Source: CBDAKK01 sp965216965 (lineage in GTDB: Bacteria > Spirochaetota > Spirochaetia > WTKD01 > G963693115). From it: a stretch of DNA of 64,000 bases. The notes beneath the pieces are model-generated. The model made no database searches. It was not told where the DNA came from and saw only the letters and a list, made by a program, of their open reading frames with translations. The stretch covers positions 67,274 through 131,273 of the forward strand of contig CBDCGX010000022.1 of NCBI GenBank assembly GCA_965216965.1, read 5' to 3'. This document shows positions 43,529 through 52,535 of this stretch, piece after piece. The first letter of the stretch is position 1. Every line of letters starts with the position of its first letter. Position numbers and translations under genes: made by a program.

Positions 43529-45084
43529 TCTTTTTGTAACAGATGTGTTTGTTTTTTCATCTGTGCGTTCTTTGCTTGTAAAAATAGTATAGAGTTGTTA
43601 ATTGCAGAAATGTATGCATGAGCACTTGCTTTTATTATATCAGTTGATGATGCTCTTCCAGTAAACATTTTTGCATTAACTTCTATAACTACTGCAGCTT
43701 CTCCCATAGCATTAGTTCCCGGAGTTATTGCATTTATGTGAAATTCAATAAGCTTTGTTTTGCATTTACACGCTGCAGATATTGCATTAAAAATTGCATC
43801 CACAGGTCCGTCGCCTTCTTTTTCTTCTATGATTTCTTCTTTGGAAGAGTGTTCTATAGTAACTTTTGCTTTAGGAGTTGATGAGGAATGCAAGAATACT
43901 TCTATATCACGTATTTGGAAGAGGGACATTTCTGTCTCGTTAATATCATTTATCATTGCGTAAAGGTCTTCGTCAAAAATTTCTTTTTTCTTGTCTGCTA
44001 TTATTACAAAACGTTCATAGAGCTTTTTGAGTATTTCTTGGTTTAGATCTATGTTAAGTGTGGTAAGGCGGCTCTTTAATCCGTGCATTCCCGAGTGTCG
44101 TCCTAATACGATGGTGTTTTTACTTCTTCCTATCGCTTCTGCTGTCATAATCTCGTATGTTTTTCTATGTTTTAATATGCCGTCTTGGTGTATTCCCGAT
44201 TCGTGGGCAAAAGCATTTTCTCCTACAATTGCTTTATTTCGAGGAATGGGAAACCCAATAGTAGTACTGAGCAATTTAGCAGTAGGGTAGAGCAATGAAG
44301 TAGTAATAGAATGATTAATATTCCAGAAATCTTTTCGTGTATTTAATGCCATTACTATTTCTTCAAGTGCTGCGTTTCCTGCACGCTCACCTATGCCATT
44401 AATCGTTACTTCTGCTTGACGAGCACCTGCTTTTATAGCACTTAGTGTGTTTGCTACAGCGAGTCCTAGGTCATCGTGACAGTGTGTTGAGATAATAGCT
44501 TTATCTATATTTGGTACATTGTTTTTAAGATATTCTATAATAGAAAACATTTCCCATGGGGTGCTATAGCCTACAGTATCGGGAATGTTAATAATTGTTG
44601 CACCTGCTTGTATAGCAATGTCTACAACATGTGCTAAAAAATCCAACTCTGTACGGGTTGCATCTTCGGGAGAAAACTCTATATTATCACATTTATTTCT
44701 AGCGTATGAAACGGCATGAGTTACCATTTCTAATATTTGAGATTTATCTTTTTTAAGTTTATATTTCCTATGAATGGGAGAGGATGCTAAAAACGTATGG
44801 ATGCGGCTTGAACGTGCATGTTTAAGTGCTTCTGCAGCACTGTCTATATCTTTTTCTACGGCTCGTGCAAGGGCTGTTATAGTACTGGTTTTTATCTCTT
44901 TTGAGATGCGTTCTACCGATTCAAACTGTTGTGGCGATGATATAGGGAACCCTGCTTCTATACTATCTACCCCCATCGCTTCTAATTGGTGTGCGATCTT
45001 TACCTTTTGACTTACGGTCATAGATGCCCCAGGAGATTGTTCACCATCACGGAGAGTGGTATCAAATATTCTTATTGTATCCAT
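43525..45084 (-). CDS. leuA: 2-isopropylmalate synthase
   Basis: 519 residues. FDTTLRDGEQSPGASM, EAGFPISSPQQFE, NIPDTVGYSTP, STHCHDDLGLAVANT and GERAGNAALEE, then the C-terminal allosteric domain (about 390-505) where leucine binds. First step of leucine synthesis. Shine-Dalgarno GAGG sits 5 nt before ATG 45084. That same sequence is complementary to a leader segment. Transcribed from a clear promoter about 140 nt upstream through an attenuator. Cotranscribed with cimA. Confidence 0.95.
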   Translation of the reverse strand: MDTIRIFDTTLRDGEQSPGASMTVSQKVKIAHQLEAMGVDSIEAGFPISSPQQFESVERISKEIKTSTITALARAVEKDIDSAAEALKHARSSRIHTFLASSPIHRKYKLKKDKSQILEMVTHAVSYARNKCDNIEFSPEDATRTELDFLAHVVDIAIQAGATIINIPDTVGYSTPWEMFSIIEYLKNNVPNIDKAIISTHCHDDLGLAVANTLSAIKAGARQAEVTINGIGERAGNAALEEIVMALNTRKDFWNINHSITTSLLYPTAKLLSTTIGFPIPRNKAIVGENAFAHESGIHQDGILKHRKTYEIMTAEAIGRSKNTIVLGRHSGMHGLKSRLTTLNIDLNQEILKKLYERFVIIADKKKEIFDEDLYAMINDINETEMSLFQIRDIEVFLHSSSTPKAKVTIEHSSKEEIIEEKEGDGPVDAIFNAISAACKCKTKLIEFHINAITPGTNAMGEAAVVIEVNAKMFTGRASSTDIIKASAHAYISAINNSILFLQAKNAQMKKQTHLLQKE

Positions 45085-45217
45085 CCTTACCTCAATATTG
45101 TTTTAATAAAAAAAACCGCCCTTAATAAATTGGACGGTTTTTATATTGCATACAACTATCCTTATCATAAAAGAAAAGCAAATAAAATGGTAAGGATTCG
45201 ATTGTATTTCATATATG
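45083..45217 (-). promoter_or_regulatory. leuA leader with attenuator and ribosome-binding-site-sequestering element
   Basis: From the 5' end of the transcript: ATCCTTACC (45197-45189), GATAAGGAT (45166-45158), a terminator hairpin (45141-45112) with T8, then GGTAAGGAT (45091-45083) overlapping the leuA Shine-Dalgarno and ATG. The first segment pairs perfectly (9 bp) with the last, or 7 bp with the second, so two exclusive folds are possible. No leucine-rich leader peptide and no T-box motif are seen. Confidence 0.6.
45112..45141 (-). terminator. Attenuator terminator in the leuA leader
   Basis: Minus strand: AAAACCGTCC, loop AATTTATTAA, GGGCGGTTTT, followed by a run of T (8 in total). 28 nt before the leuA start codon. 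Confidence 0.85.
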
Positions 45218-45223
45218 TATAAC

Positions 45224-45252
45224 ATTGTATACTAATTTTGCACATATATCAA
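45224..45252 (-). promoter_or_regulatory. Sigma-70 promoter of leuA
   Basis: Minus strand TTGATA (45252-45247), 17 nt, TACAAT (45229-45224). Each box differs from consensus at one position. The start would be near 45217. Confidence 0.75.
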
Positions 45253-45326
45253 GTGCATTATTATAAATATGGGAGTTCTCATTTTTTGATCTATACACGT
45301 AGAGCTATATATAATAATGATATTAT

Positions 45327-45332
45327 TATACA
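45327..45332 (+). promoter_or_regulatory. -10 box of the metallopeptidase-like gene, leaderless geometry
   Basis: TATACA, 6 nt, then ATG 45339. Confidence 0.4.
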
Positions 45333-45338
45333 ATAAAA

Positions 45339-46679
45339 ATGTATTATATGATTTTACTTATACGCAAAATATCTTTTTTAATTTTGGCATTTCTCATATA
45401 TACGGTAAATATATATCCAGAAGATGGAGATGCTCTTCTAAGTATAGAAAGCAACAGGAAACAGCTTTTCACGTTTAATACTCCAATGCAGTCTAATGAA
45501 GTACTTATGCTTACTATAACTTATAAGAAAACAAAGAATACTATTGGAGCATATCCACAGATGTTTGAAATCATATTTAATCCGTATAGTGAATCTGTAC
45601 AGAGAGATATAATAATGCTCCAAGAAGGAACACAGTCGTTTTATTGGTATCCACACCAGTTTAAAGACGGCGTCTTGTTAGAGTTAGAAGTGAGTATCCC
45701 GCACGCAATGATACAAGCTCATGGGTCACTTAAGCAGGCGCTTAGCCCAAAAGTAAGACGATTGTCTATTAGTGAACTGAGCATAGAAGAAAAAATATCT
45801 TTAGATAATAAGAAGAATATTTTTGCACCTCCTGCATCTGTAGAAGACATCATTCATTGGAAAAGAAATAAACACATTGTAAATACAGATAAAGATTTTA
45901 TGCTGTATCGTTGGCAACGAAATATGAGGGTTTTTATATTAGTGTTTACATCTGATAAAGTGCAATCGTATTATTTAAAGCGTCTTGCGTTTTTTGTAGA
46001 GAAGAAAGGTGCTCGTGGTGAGCTTAAAAGCGATATCTTTTTGAGTACTCAATATGGATGGGGAGCACATGATTATAAGTCGGATGATCTTGCAAGATTT
46101 TTTGAAATGGCACGAAAACAAAATTTTTCTCTTAATCCTTATGAATATGATTTAAAAAGCGTATTGCTTACAATTGGAGTCTTACGTGTAGCAGATTCGC
46201 TAAAAAATCAGAAAGAGGTTTCTATTAAAGATGTTCCCGTACAACAAGGAGCGGGAAGTATTGTTTCTATAACTCAATCTAAAAGTAAGACGTTACAAAA
46301 AATATTACTAATGCATGAACTTTTACATACTATGTTCTTTGAAGATAAAAACATGCAAAAAACAGCAAAAAAAGTATGGGATGGTTTTTCAAAAACAACA
46401 CAACAATATTGGAAGCAATTTATGTTATCTATGGGGTATGATGCAACCTTTAATTATTTGGTAATAAATGAGCTTGTTGCATATTTATTACAACGTCCTA
46501 TCTCATCTCTTTCGTGGTATATTCCTTCTCGTTTTTTCCCTACAGATATCGGTAGTGTTAATGGTATTCGATTTACACAGGAAATTATACGTGCAGCTAC
46601 TCTTTTAGAAGAATATATTCGGAACATATATAATATGCAGGCAGGATACATACAAACTCTTTTTATAGTGAATTTTTAA
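45339..46679 (+). CDS. Secreted protein with zinc-metallopeptidase motif
   Basis: 446 residues. Signal peptide to about residue 25 (LILAFLIYTVNIYP). The first half is beta-rich with no family I know. The second half holds HELLH (326-330) and a downstream Glu in NELVAY (378), the HExxH + E pattern of a gluzincin-like metallopeptidase. Likely periplasmic or surface. Substrate unknown. The gene ends about 120 bp before the tandem-repeat array. Confidence 0.6.
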   Translation: MYYMILLIRKISFLILAFLIYTVNIYPEDGDALLSIESNRKQLFTFNTPMQSNEVLMLTITYKKTKNTIGAYPQMFEIIFNPYSESVQRDIIMLQEGTQSFYWYPHQFKDGVLLELEVSIPHAMIQAHGSLKQALSPKVRRLSISELSIEEKISLDNKKNIFAPPASVEDIIHWKRNKHIVNTDKDFMLYRWQRNMRVFILVFTSDKVQSYYLKRLAFFVEKKGARGELKSDIFLSTQYGWGAHDYKSDDLARFFEMARKQNFSLNPYEYDLKSVLLTIGVLRVADSLKNQKEVSIKDVPVQQGAGSIVSITQSKSKTLQKILLMHELLHTMFFEDKNMQKTAKKVWDGFSKTTQQYWKQFMLSMGYDATFNYLVINELVAYLLQRPISSLSWYIPSRFFPTDIGSVNGIRFTQEIIRAATLLEEYIRNIYNMQAGYIQTLFIVNF

Positions 46680-46796
46680 ATTCTGTACATATTATCTATA
46701 TTGTTCTTCTTTATAATCTGATGCTTGATTACTGATTAAGTTTCAATTGGATTTTGGTAATTTGATAAAATTATTTTTAGCTTTTATTTTCCACAG

Positions 46797-47655
46797 AGTG
46801 GGGGGTATATTACACATAATACTATACGGGTTTTCGGTTTGATTTGATTGAAGATAACGCAGGAAAATATGTTTTTTATCATATAGTATTATGAGAAAAT
46901 CATAGAAATCGCAGTGGGGAATATTACACATAATACTATACGGGTTTTCGGTTTGATTTGATTGAAGATAACGCAGGAAAATATGTTTTTTATCATATAG
47001 TATTATGAGAAAATCATAGAAATCGCAGTGGGGAATATTACACATAATACTATACGGGTTTTCGGTTTGATTTGATTGAAGATAACGCAGGAAAATATGT
47101 TTTTTATCATATAGTATTATGAGAAAATCATAGAAATCGCAGTGGGGAATATTACACATAATACTATACGGGTTTTCGGTTTGATTTGATTGAAGATAAC
47201 GCAGGAAAATATGTTTTTTATCATATAGTATTATGAGAAAATCATAGAAATCGCAGTGGGGAATATTACACATAATACTATACGGGTTTTCGGTTTGATT
47301 TGATTGAAGATAACGCAGTAAAATGTATTTTTTATATCATATAGTATTATGAGAAAATCATAGAAATCGCAGTGGGGTATATTACACATAATACTATACG
47401 GGTTTTCGGTTTGATTTGATTGAAGATAACGCAGGAATATGTTTTTTATCATATAGTATTATGATAAAATCATAGAAATCGCAGTGGGGTATATTACACA
47501 TAATACTATACGGGTTTTCGGTTTGATTTGATTGAAGATAACGCAGTAAAATATGTTTTTTATCATATAGTATTATGAGAAAATCATAGAAATCGCAGTG
47601 GGGTATATTACACATAATACTATACGGGTTTTTGGTTTGATTTGATTGAAGATAA
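46797..47655. repeat. Eight-copy tandem repeat, 114-bp unit, with an internal dyad
   Basis: The landmark TATACGGG recurs at 46823, 46937, 47051, 47165, 47279, 47395, 47507 and 47621, a period of 114 bp (once 116, once 112). The first four to five copies are almost identical. Each unit carries CATAATACTATA and its exact complement TATAGTATTATG about 57 nt apart, so transcripts could fold within or between units. The minus strand stays open across several copies because 114 is a multiple of 3, giving a repetitive 38-residue pattern; I doubt that it is translated. No unique spacers, so it is not CRISPR. Confidence 0.92.
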
Positions 47656-47660
47656 AAAAA

Positions 47661-47686
47661 CAAAAGGAGGCATTTGCCTCCTTTTG
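47661..47686 (-). terminator. Strong hairpin bordering the repeat array
   Basis: CAAAAGGAGGC, loop ATTT, GCCTCCTTTTG, with a T run following on the minus strand (A run at 47654-47660). It would stop minus-strand transcription before it enters the array. Confidence 0.75.
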
Positions 47687-47875
47687 TTGGATTGTAGCGA
47701 TAATGCTATTTTGTAATAGTAGAAAAAGTGGCGGGAATACCCACAGCTCCAAGGTGTGCTGTATATATATCATTTTCCTCGGAAAATGATTTTAAATAAT
47801 TCGGTCCATTTGCTTCTTATTTATAATGAATTTTAAAAATTAATTCTCTTTAAATTCATTGAATTATTTATATAC
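47687..47875. other. Spacer with a second hairpin
   Basis: No gene seen. Contains ATCATTTTCC-TC-GGAAAATGAT (47769-47790), a 10-bp stem followed by TTTAAAT on the plus strand, a possible plus-strand terminator. Between the two hairpins is a short GC-richer patch (47732-47760) that could be part of a small RNA. Confidence 0.4.
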
Positions 47876-47904
47876 TTGCAAGATATGCTATTTTATGTTA
47901 TAAT
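47876..47904 (+). promoter_or_regulatory. Promoter of the MsmK/UgpC gene, leaderless geometry
   Basis: TTGCAA (47876-47881), 17 nt, TATAAT (47899-47904), then 6 nt to ATG 47911. The best-formed example of the leaderless arrangement here, with a recognisable -35. Confidence 0.7.
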
Positions 47905-47910
47905 TCTAGC

Positions 47911-49035
47911 ATGGCAAATGTATTACTAAAAAATATTAAAAAAGTGTATGAGAATGGCTTTGAGGCTGTTAAGAGTATTAGTGTGGATATTAAAGATAAA
48001 GAGTTTGTTGTTTTGCTGGGTCCTTCGGGATGTGGGAAAACCACAACACTTCGTATGCTTGCTGGATTAGAAGAAATAAGTGATGGAGAGCTCATGATAG
48101 ATGATAAAAAAGTAAATGATGTGCTCCCAAAGGATAGAAATATTGCAATGGTATTTCAAAATTATGCACTTTATCCTCATATGACAGTGTTTGATAATAT
48201 GGCATTTGGACTTAAGCTAAGAAAAACTCCTAAAGGAGAAATAGAAGAAAGAGTGAATTCGGCGGCGAAAATATTAAAATTAGAATCGTTACTTGATAGA
48301 AAACCTAAGCAGCTTTCAGGAGGGCAAAGGCAGCGTGTTGCACTTGGTCGTGCAATAGTCCGAAAACCAAAGGTCTTCTTATTTGATGAGCCACTATCTA
48401 ATCTTGATGCAAAGTTGCGTGGACACATGAGAGCAGAACTTGCCGACTTACACCGCCGCTTAAATACAACAATGGTTTATGTAACTCATGATCAAGTAGA
48501 AGCAATGACACTTGGAGATAAGATTATTATTATGAAAGATGGAGAAATTCAACAGGTTGGTACGCCGCTTGATTTATATGATACTCCTGTGAATAAATTT
48601 GTTGCTGGATTTATAGGATCACCGCCTATGAATATATTTGATGTTTCTGTAAAAAGTAGTAATGATTTTATTGAATTAACTTCAAAAGACATGAAGCTTG
48701 TTTTACCTAAATCAAAGGTTGCTATACTCAAAGAATATGATGGGAAAGAAGTGGTTTTTGGAATTAGACCAGAAAACATAAGTAAATCAAAAAATAGTAA
48801 TGCTGATAATTTTATTAAAGGCGTTGTTAGTGTTATTGAGAATTTAGGAGCAGAGACTTTTGTATATATTGAGAATAATATCAAAGTTAAAGCTAATGAT
48901 GAGGAAGCTGGGGAATTTATAATTGTAAAACTTTCTCGAGATTATGATATAAAAGTAAATGACACAATCACTTTTACATTTGATGCAGATTATATACATA
49001 TTTTTGATAAAAACAGCGGAATCTCTTTATTGTGA
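47911..49035 (+). CDS. MsmK/UgpC/MalK-type sugar ABC transporter ATPase
   Basis: 374 residues. Walker A GPSGCGKT (37-44), Q-loop VFQNYALYPHM, signature LSGGQ (135-139), Walker B VFLFDEPLSNLD, H-loop THDQ. The C-terminal MOBE/TOBE regulatory domain (about 240-370) is typical of CUT1 sugar importers and lets one ATPase serve several permeases. No permease or binding-protein gene is adjacent, so it is probably a shared multitask ATPase. Isolated unit. Confidence 0.92.
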   Translation: MANVLLKNIKKVYENGFEAVKSISVDIKDKEFVVLLGPSGCGKTTTLRMLAGLEEISDGELMIDDKKVNDVLPKDRNIAMVFQNYALYPHMTVFDNMAFGLKLRKTPKGEIEERVNSAAKILKLESLLDRKPKQLSGGQRQRVALGRAIVRKPKVFLFDEPLSNLDAKLRGHMRAELADLHRRLNTTMVYVTHDQVEAMTLGDKIIIMKDGEIQQVGTPLDLYDTPVNKFVAGFIGSPPMNIFDVSVKSSNDFIELTSKDMKLVLPKSKVAILKEYDGKEVVFGIRPENISKSKNSNADNFIKGVVSVIENLGAETFVYIENNIKVKANDEEAGEFIIVKLSRDYDIKVNDTITFTFDADYIHIFDKNSGISLL

Positions 49036-49120
49036 TAAGCATCATATACAATGATATAAGAATTATTATATATAAAATATAAACTTACTAAAAAACAATC
49101 TAAATATATTTGCAAATTAG

Positions 49121-49237
49121 GGAGGACGAAGCAATAGTTCGTGGAGAAAGGTCTATACAATGGGTAGAGACTCTCCTGTTGCTGTACAAATATATGAGAA
49201 AAATATCTTAGTTAAGGATCTTGTGCGAGATATATAA
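49121..49237 (+). pseudogene. Short protein-like remnant
   Basis: After a TAG at 49118, 38 codons (GGRSNSSWRKVYTMGRDSPV, AVQIYEKNILVKDLVRDI) run to TAA at 49235. It has natural amino-acid usage but no start context, and looks like the tail of a lost gene. An imperfect hairpin (GGAGA...TCTCC, 49152-49186) overlaps it and could instead indicate structured RNA. Confidence 0.25.
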
Positions 49238-49331
49238 ACTACGTAAGTATTTAAAATATTATTTTTATATTTAATACGGTTTTATGTGATTTAATGTATT
49301 TAAAATGTATTATTTTTTAAAGGAATTAAAA

Positions 49332-49499
49332 ATGAAATATTTTATAAAATGCATCATTATCAGATTGATTAATAAAATAAGAAAGAAAAGTGAAAACATT
49401 GAATATCTTAAATATCTTAATGAAAATGATAAGTGTCTCCAAACTGTAAGAGCTATTTTGGGTGATGATATTCATATAATTGGAAGCGGGAGTTCATAA
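49332..49499 (+). CDS. Hypothetical 55-residue basic protein
   Basis: From ATG 49332 (MKYFIKCIIIRLINKIRKK...), with AAGGAATT 8 nt upstream. Very basic first half, amphipathic; ends IHIIGSGSS. No family recognised. It may be real or a fragment. The rest of the 630 bp between the ABC ATPase and valS holds no further gene that I can support. Confidence 0.3.
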   Translation: MKYFIKCIIIRLINKIRKKSENIEYLKYLNENDKCLQTVRAILGDDIHIIGSGSS

Positions 49500-49669
49500 T
49501 GGAAGTGATACTAAAATAAACAAGAAACTTCTATAATAATATGTGTGATTTTGTAATAATGAAGGTAATAGTATATTAACGGCTTATTTTCTAAATATTA
49601 AGTTTACAATTATGGCTTTATTGTTTTTGCAATTATTATGCTACGTAATACGATATAATACATGTACCT

Positions 49670-52369
49670 ATGGAAAAAATATACAATTTTAAAGAATTTG
49701 AAAAAAAAATAAGTGATCTTTGGTGTTCTCAAAAAATATTTACATCAGAACATTCACAACCAGATACTAACAAACCACCCTTTGTAGTTGTTATTCCACC
49801 ACCTAATGTAACTGGCGTATTGCACATGGGACATGGGCTTAATAGTACAATACAAGATACTCTTATTCGATATAAACGCATGTGTGGATATCCTACTCTT
49901 TGGATCCCCGGTTGTGATCATGCTGGTATTGCAACCCAACAAGTCATGGAGCGAACCTTAACTAAGCAAAGTATAACAAAATATGATATAGGGCGGGAAG
50001 AATTTGTAAAAAAAACATATGAACTTGCTACACATCATAAGAGTGCTATTACACAGCAACTTAATCGTTTAGGTGCTTCATGTGATTGGTCTCGTGAGCG
50101 GTTTACTCTTGATGAAGGACTTTCTAGGGCAGTAAGAGATGTTTTTGTAACCCTTTATGAACGTGGATTAATATATAGAGGAGATTATCTTGTAAATTGG
50201 TCAGTGGGAGCGGGGACTGCTTTAAGTGATGATGAGGTAGAGTATAAAGAAGTGAAGGGAACACTTTATCATATACGATATCCTTTTGCTGATACTTCTA
50301 TTGGAAGAGATGGAATTATTGTAGCTACTACTCGTCCTGAAACAATGCTAGGAGATGTTGCGGTTGCAGTGCATCCTAATGATGCTCGATATGCGTCGTT
50401 TGTAGGGAAAGATCTCATATTGCCTCTTACAAATAAAAAAATACCAATAATAACAGATGATTATGTAAAATCAGAATTTGGTTCGGGAGCAGTAAAAATA
50501 ACCCCAGCACATGATCCGAATGACTATAAAGTAGGCAATAGGCATAATCTTACTCCTGTTTCTATCTTCTCAAAGAAAGGCATGCTTAATGAATTAGTTC
50601 CCAAGCGATATAGGGGAATGTCTATACAGGATGCACGAAAACAGGTAGTGGATGATCTTAGAGAACAAGGATTCCTTATAAAAGAAGAGTCACATGTACA
50701 TCAAGTTGGACATTGCTATCGTACTGGAACTATTATAGAACCACTGATATCTGCGCAGTGGTTTGTAAAAATGGATGGTATGGCACAAAAGGCTCTTGTA
50801 GCGTGGAAAGAAAAAAAGATAACTTTTTATCCTAAGCATTGGGAAAATACATTTGTTCATTGGCTTTCTAATATAAAAGATTGGTGTATATCAAGACAAC
50901 TTTGGTGGGGACATAGAATACCTGCATGGTATAACGATGCTACCGGTGAGGTTATTGTTTCGAGAGATACTCCAGCGAATAGCACAGAATTAAGACAAGA
51001 AACAGATGTTCTTGATACATGGTTTTCATCATGGTTGTGGCCCTTTAGTGTTTTTTATTGGCCTGAACACACGAATGATTTTAAAACTTTTTATCCCACA
51101 AGTACTCTGGTAACTGCGTATGATATTATATTCTTTTGGGTTTCTCGGATGATTATGGCGGGACTTGAGTTTACTCAGCAGGTACCATTTAAAGACATAT
51201 ACATACATGGACTTATTCGTGATGATAAGGGAAGAAAGATGAGTAAATCATTAGGAAACGGTATAGATCCCAATCAAGTAATAGATAAGTATGGGGCTGA
51301 TGCATTTAGATTTACACTTGATTTTTTATGTAAACTTGGTACTGATATTCTTATAAGCGAAGATAGCTTTCATTTGGGAAGTAAGTTTGCAAATAAAATA
51401 TGGAATGCATCGCGATTTTTGTTGCTTAATCTTTCGGAAATAGATTGTAGTCATATACGTATTATTCCAGAGAATCTCACTTCGATTGATAAGTGGATGT
51501 TTTCGCGGCTTAATTCTGCAGCTAGGCGAATTGAAGAGGCAATGGCTGCATATAGAATTGATGATGCGGCAAGAATAGTATATGAATATTTTTGGTGGGA
51601 CTTTTGCGATTGGTATATAGAGACAACAAAAGTATCGCTTTATAGTGAAGATATTGATGAAAAACAAAGAGCATCAGGAATACTTATGTATATATTAGAG
51701 GAAAACCTTAAACTTTTACATCCATTTCTCCCTTTTATTACAGAGGAAATATATAGACATATACAAATATTTAAAGATAAAAATTCTCAAGAGAAAGAAC
51801 AAGGCAAAAGAAACATTAAAATACTTGCTGTGCAAGAATATCCTTGTTACTTACCTAAAAATATATATGAAAAAGAGAGTGTTCTCTTTATGAAATTACA
51901 AGAAGTTGTTACAGAGATACGAACTTTGCGAAGCGAGTTTAATATTTCTCCAAAAACAAGAATACAATGTGAGCTAAGGATACCCGAACAGTTTTTGGAA
52001 GATTATTTTAAAGAACAGAAGCAACTTATTGCTTTTCTTGTAGGAGCACAATCTATTGATATAAAATTTTTTCAAGGGAAAGATATTTTTGCTTGTTTAT
52101 CTTCTAATGCCATTGGAGTAGAGGGAGGGGGATGTGTAGCTTTTGTGAATGTGAAGCAACTTATAGATGTGAAAAAAGAATTAGAACGACTTGAAAAGAA
52201 GATAAAAAAAGAGCAAAAGCAACTTGAAAAGATGAGGGCTCAGCTTGAAAACACGCAATTTATAAAGAATGCAAGCAAATTATATATAGAAACATTGAAA
52301 GAACGTTATGATAGTTTTGTAATGCGTGTAAAGAAGTTACAGGTTTTTAGTGAAAATTTAAAGAAGTAG
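49670..52369 (+). CDS. valS: Valyl-tRNA synthetase
   Basis: 899 residues. Class I synthetase: HIGH motif as HMGH (52-55) in PPPNVTGVLHMGHGLNS, KMSKS (523-527), and an editing CP1 domain with TTRPETMLGDVAVAVHP. The C-terminal tRNA-binding coiled coil (about 825-895) is rich in Lys/Glu. TATAAT lies 10 nt before the ATG and there is no Shine-Dalgarno, so the leader is very short. No T-box is seen. Confidence 0.98.
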   Translation: MEKIYNFKEFEKKISDLWCSQKIFTSEHSQPDTNKPPFVVVIPPPNVTGVLHMGHGLNSTIQDTLIRYKRMCGYPTLWIPGCDHAGIATQQVMERTLTKQSITKYDIGREEFVKKTYELATHHKSAITQQLNRLGASCDWSRERFTLDEGLSRAVRDVFVTLYERGLIYRGDYLVNWSVGAGTALSDDEVEYKEVKGTLYHIRYPFADTSIGRDGIIVATTRPETMLGDVAVAVHPNDARYASFVGKDLILPLTNKKIPIITDDYVKSEFGSGAVKITPAHDPNDYKVGNRHNLTPVSIFSKKGMLNELVPKRYRGMSIQDARKQVVDDLREQGFLIKEESHVHQVGHCYRTGTIIEPLISAQWFVKMDGMAQKALVAWKEKKITFYPKHWENTFVHWLSNIKDWCISRQLWWGHRIPAWYNDATGEVIVSRDTPANSTELRQETDVLDTWFSSWLWPFSVFYWPEHTNDFKTFYPTSTLVTAYDIIFFWVSRMIMAGLEFTQQVPFKDIYIHGLIRDDKGRKMSKSLGNGIDPNQVIDKYGADAFRFTLDFLCKLGTDILISEDSFHLGSKFANKIWNASRFLLLNLSEIDCSHIRIIPENLTSIDKWMFSRLNSAARRIEEAMAAYRIDDAARIVYEYFWWDFCDWYIETTKVSLYSEDIDEKQRASGILMYILEENLKLLHPFLPFITEEIYRHIQIFKDKNSQEKEQGKRNIKILAVQEYPCYLPKNIYEKESVLFMKLQEVVTEIRTLRSEFNISPKTRIQCELRIPEQFLEDYFKEQKQLIAFLVGAQSIDIKFFQGKDIFACLSSNAIGVEGGGCVAFVNVKQLIDVKKELERLEKKIKKEQKQLEKMRAQLENTQFIKNASKLYIETLKERYDSFVMRVKKLQVFSENLKK

Positions 52370-52535
52370 TGTGTTTTTGTGTTATTTGTCACTTTTTAGT
52401 ATTTATAAATTGCAAAATATATAAAAAAACATAGCCATATTAATGATTAAAATGACGTATTTATATTATAATATATTTTAATATAAATAATATTCCAGTA
52501 TTTGTTAATAATATTTTTAAGTAGGAGATGAGAAA

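Noticed and set aside
45083..45252. T-box or leader-peptide attenuator for leuA
   Set aside because: No T-box consensus and no leucine-rich leader peptide are visible; the short frame near 45150 (MQYKNRPIY) has no leucine codons.
46743..47273. A 176-codon minus-strand open frame made of a repeated 38-residue block
   Set aside because: It is a by-product of the 114-bp repeat having a length divisible by 3. No start context, signal or complexity suggests a real protein.
46797..47655. CRISPR array
   Set aside because: The period is constant and the whole unit is repeated, with no unique spacers and no cas genes nearby.
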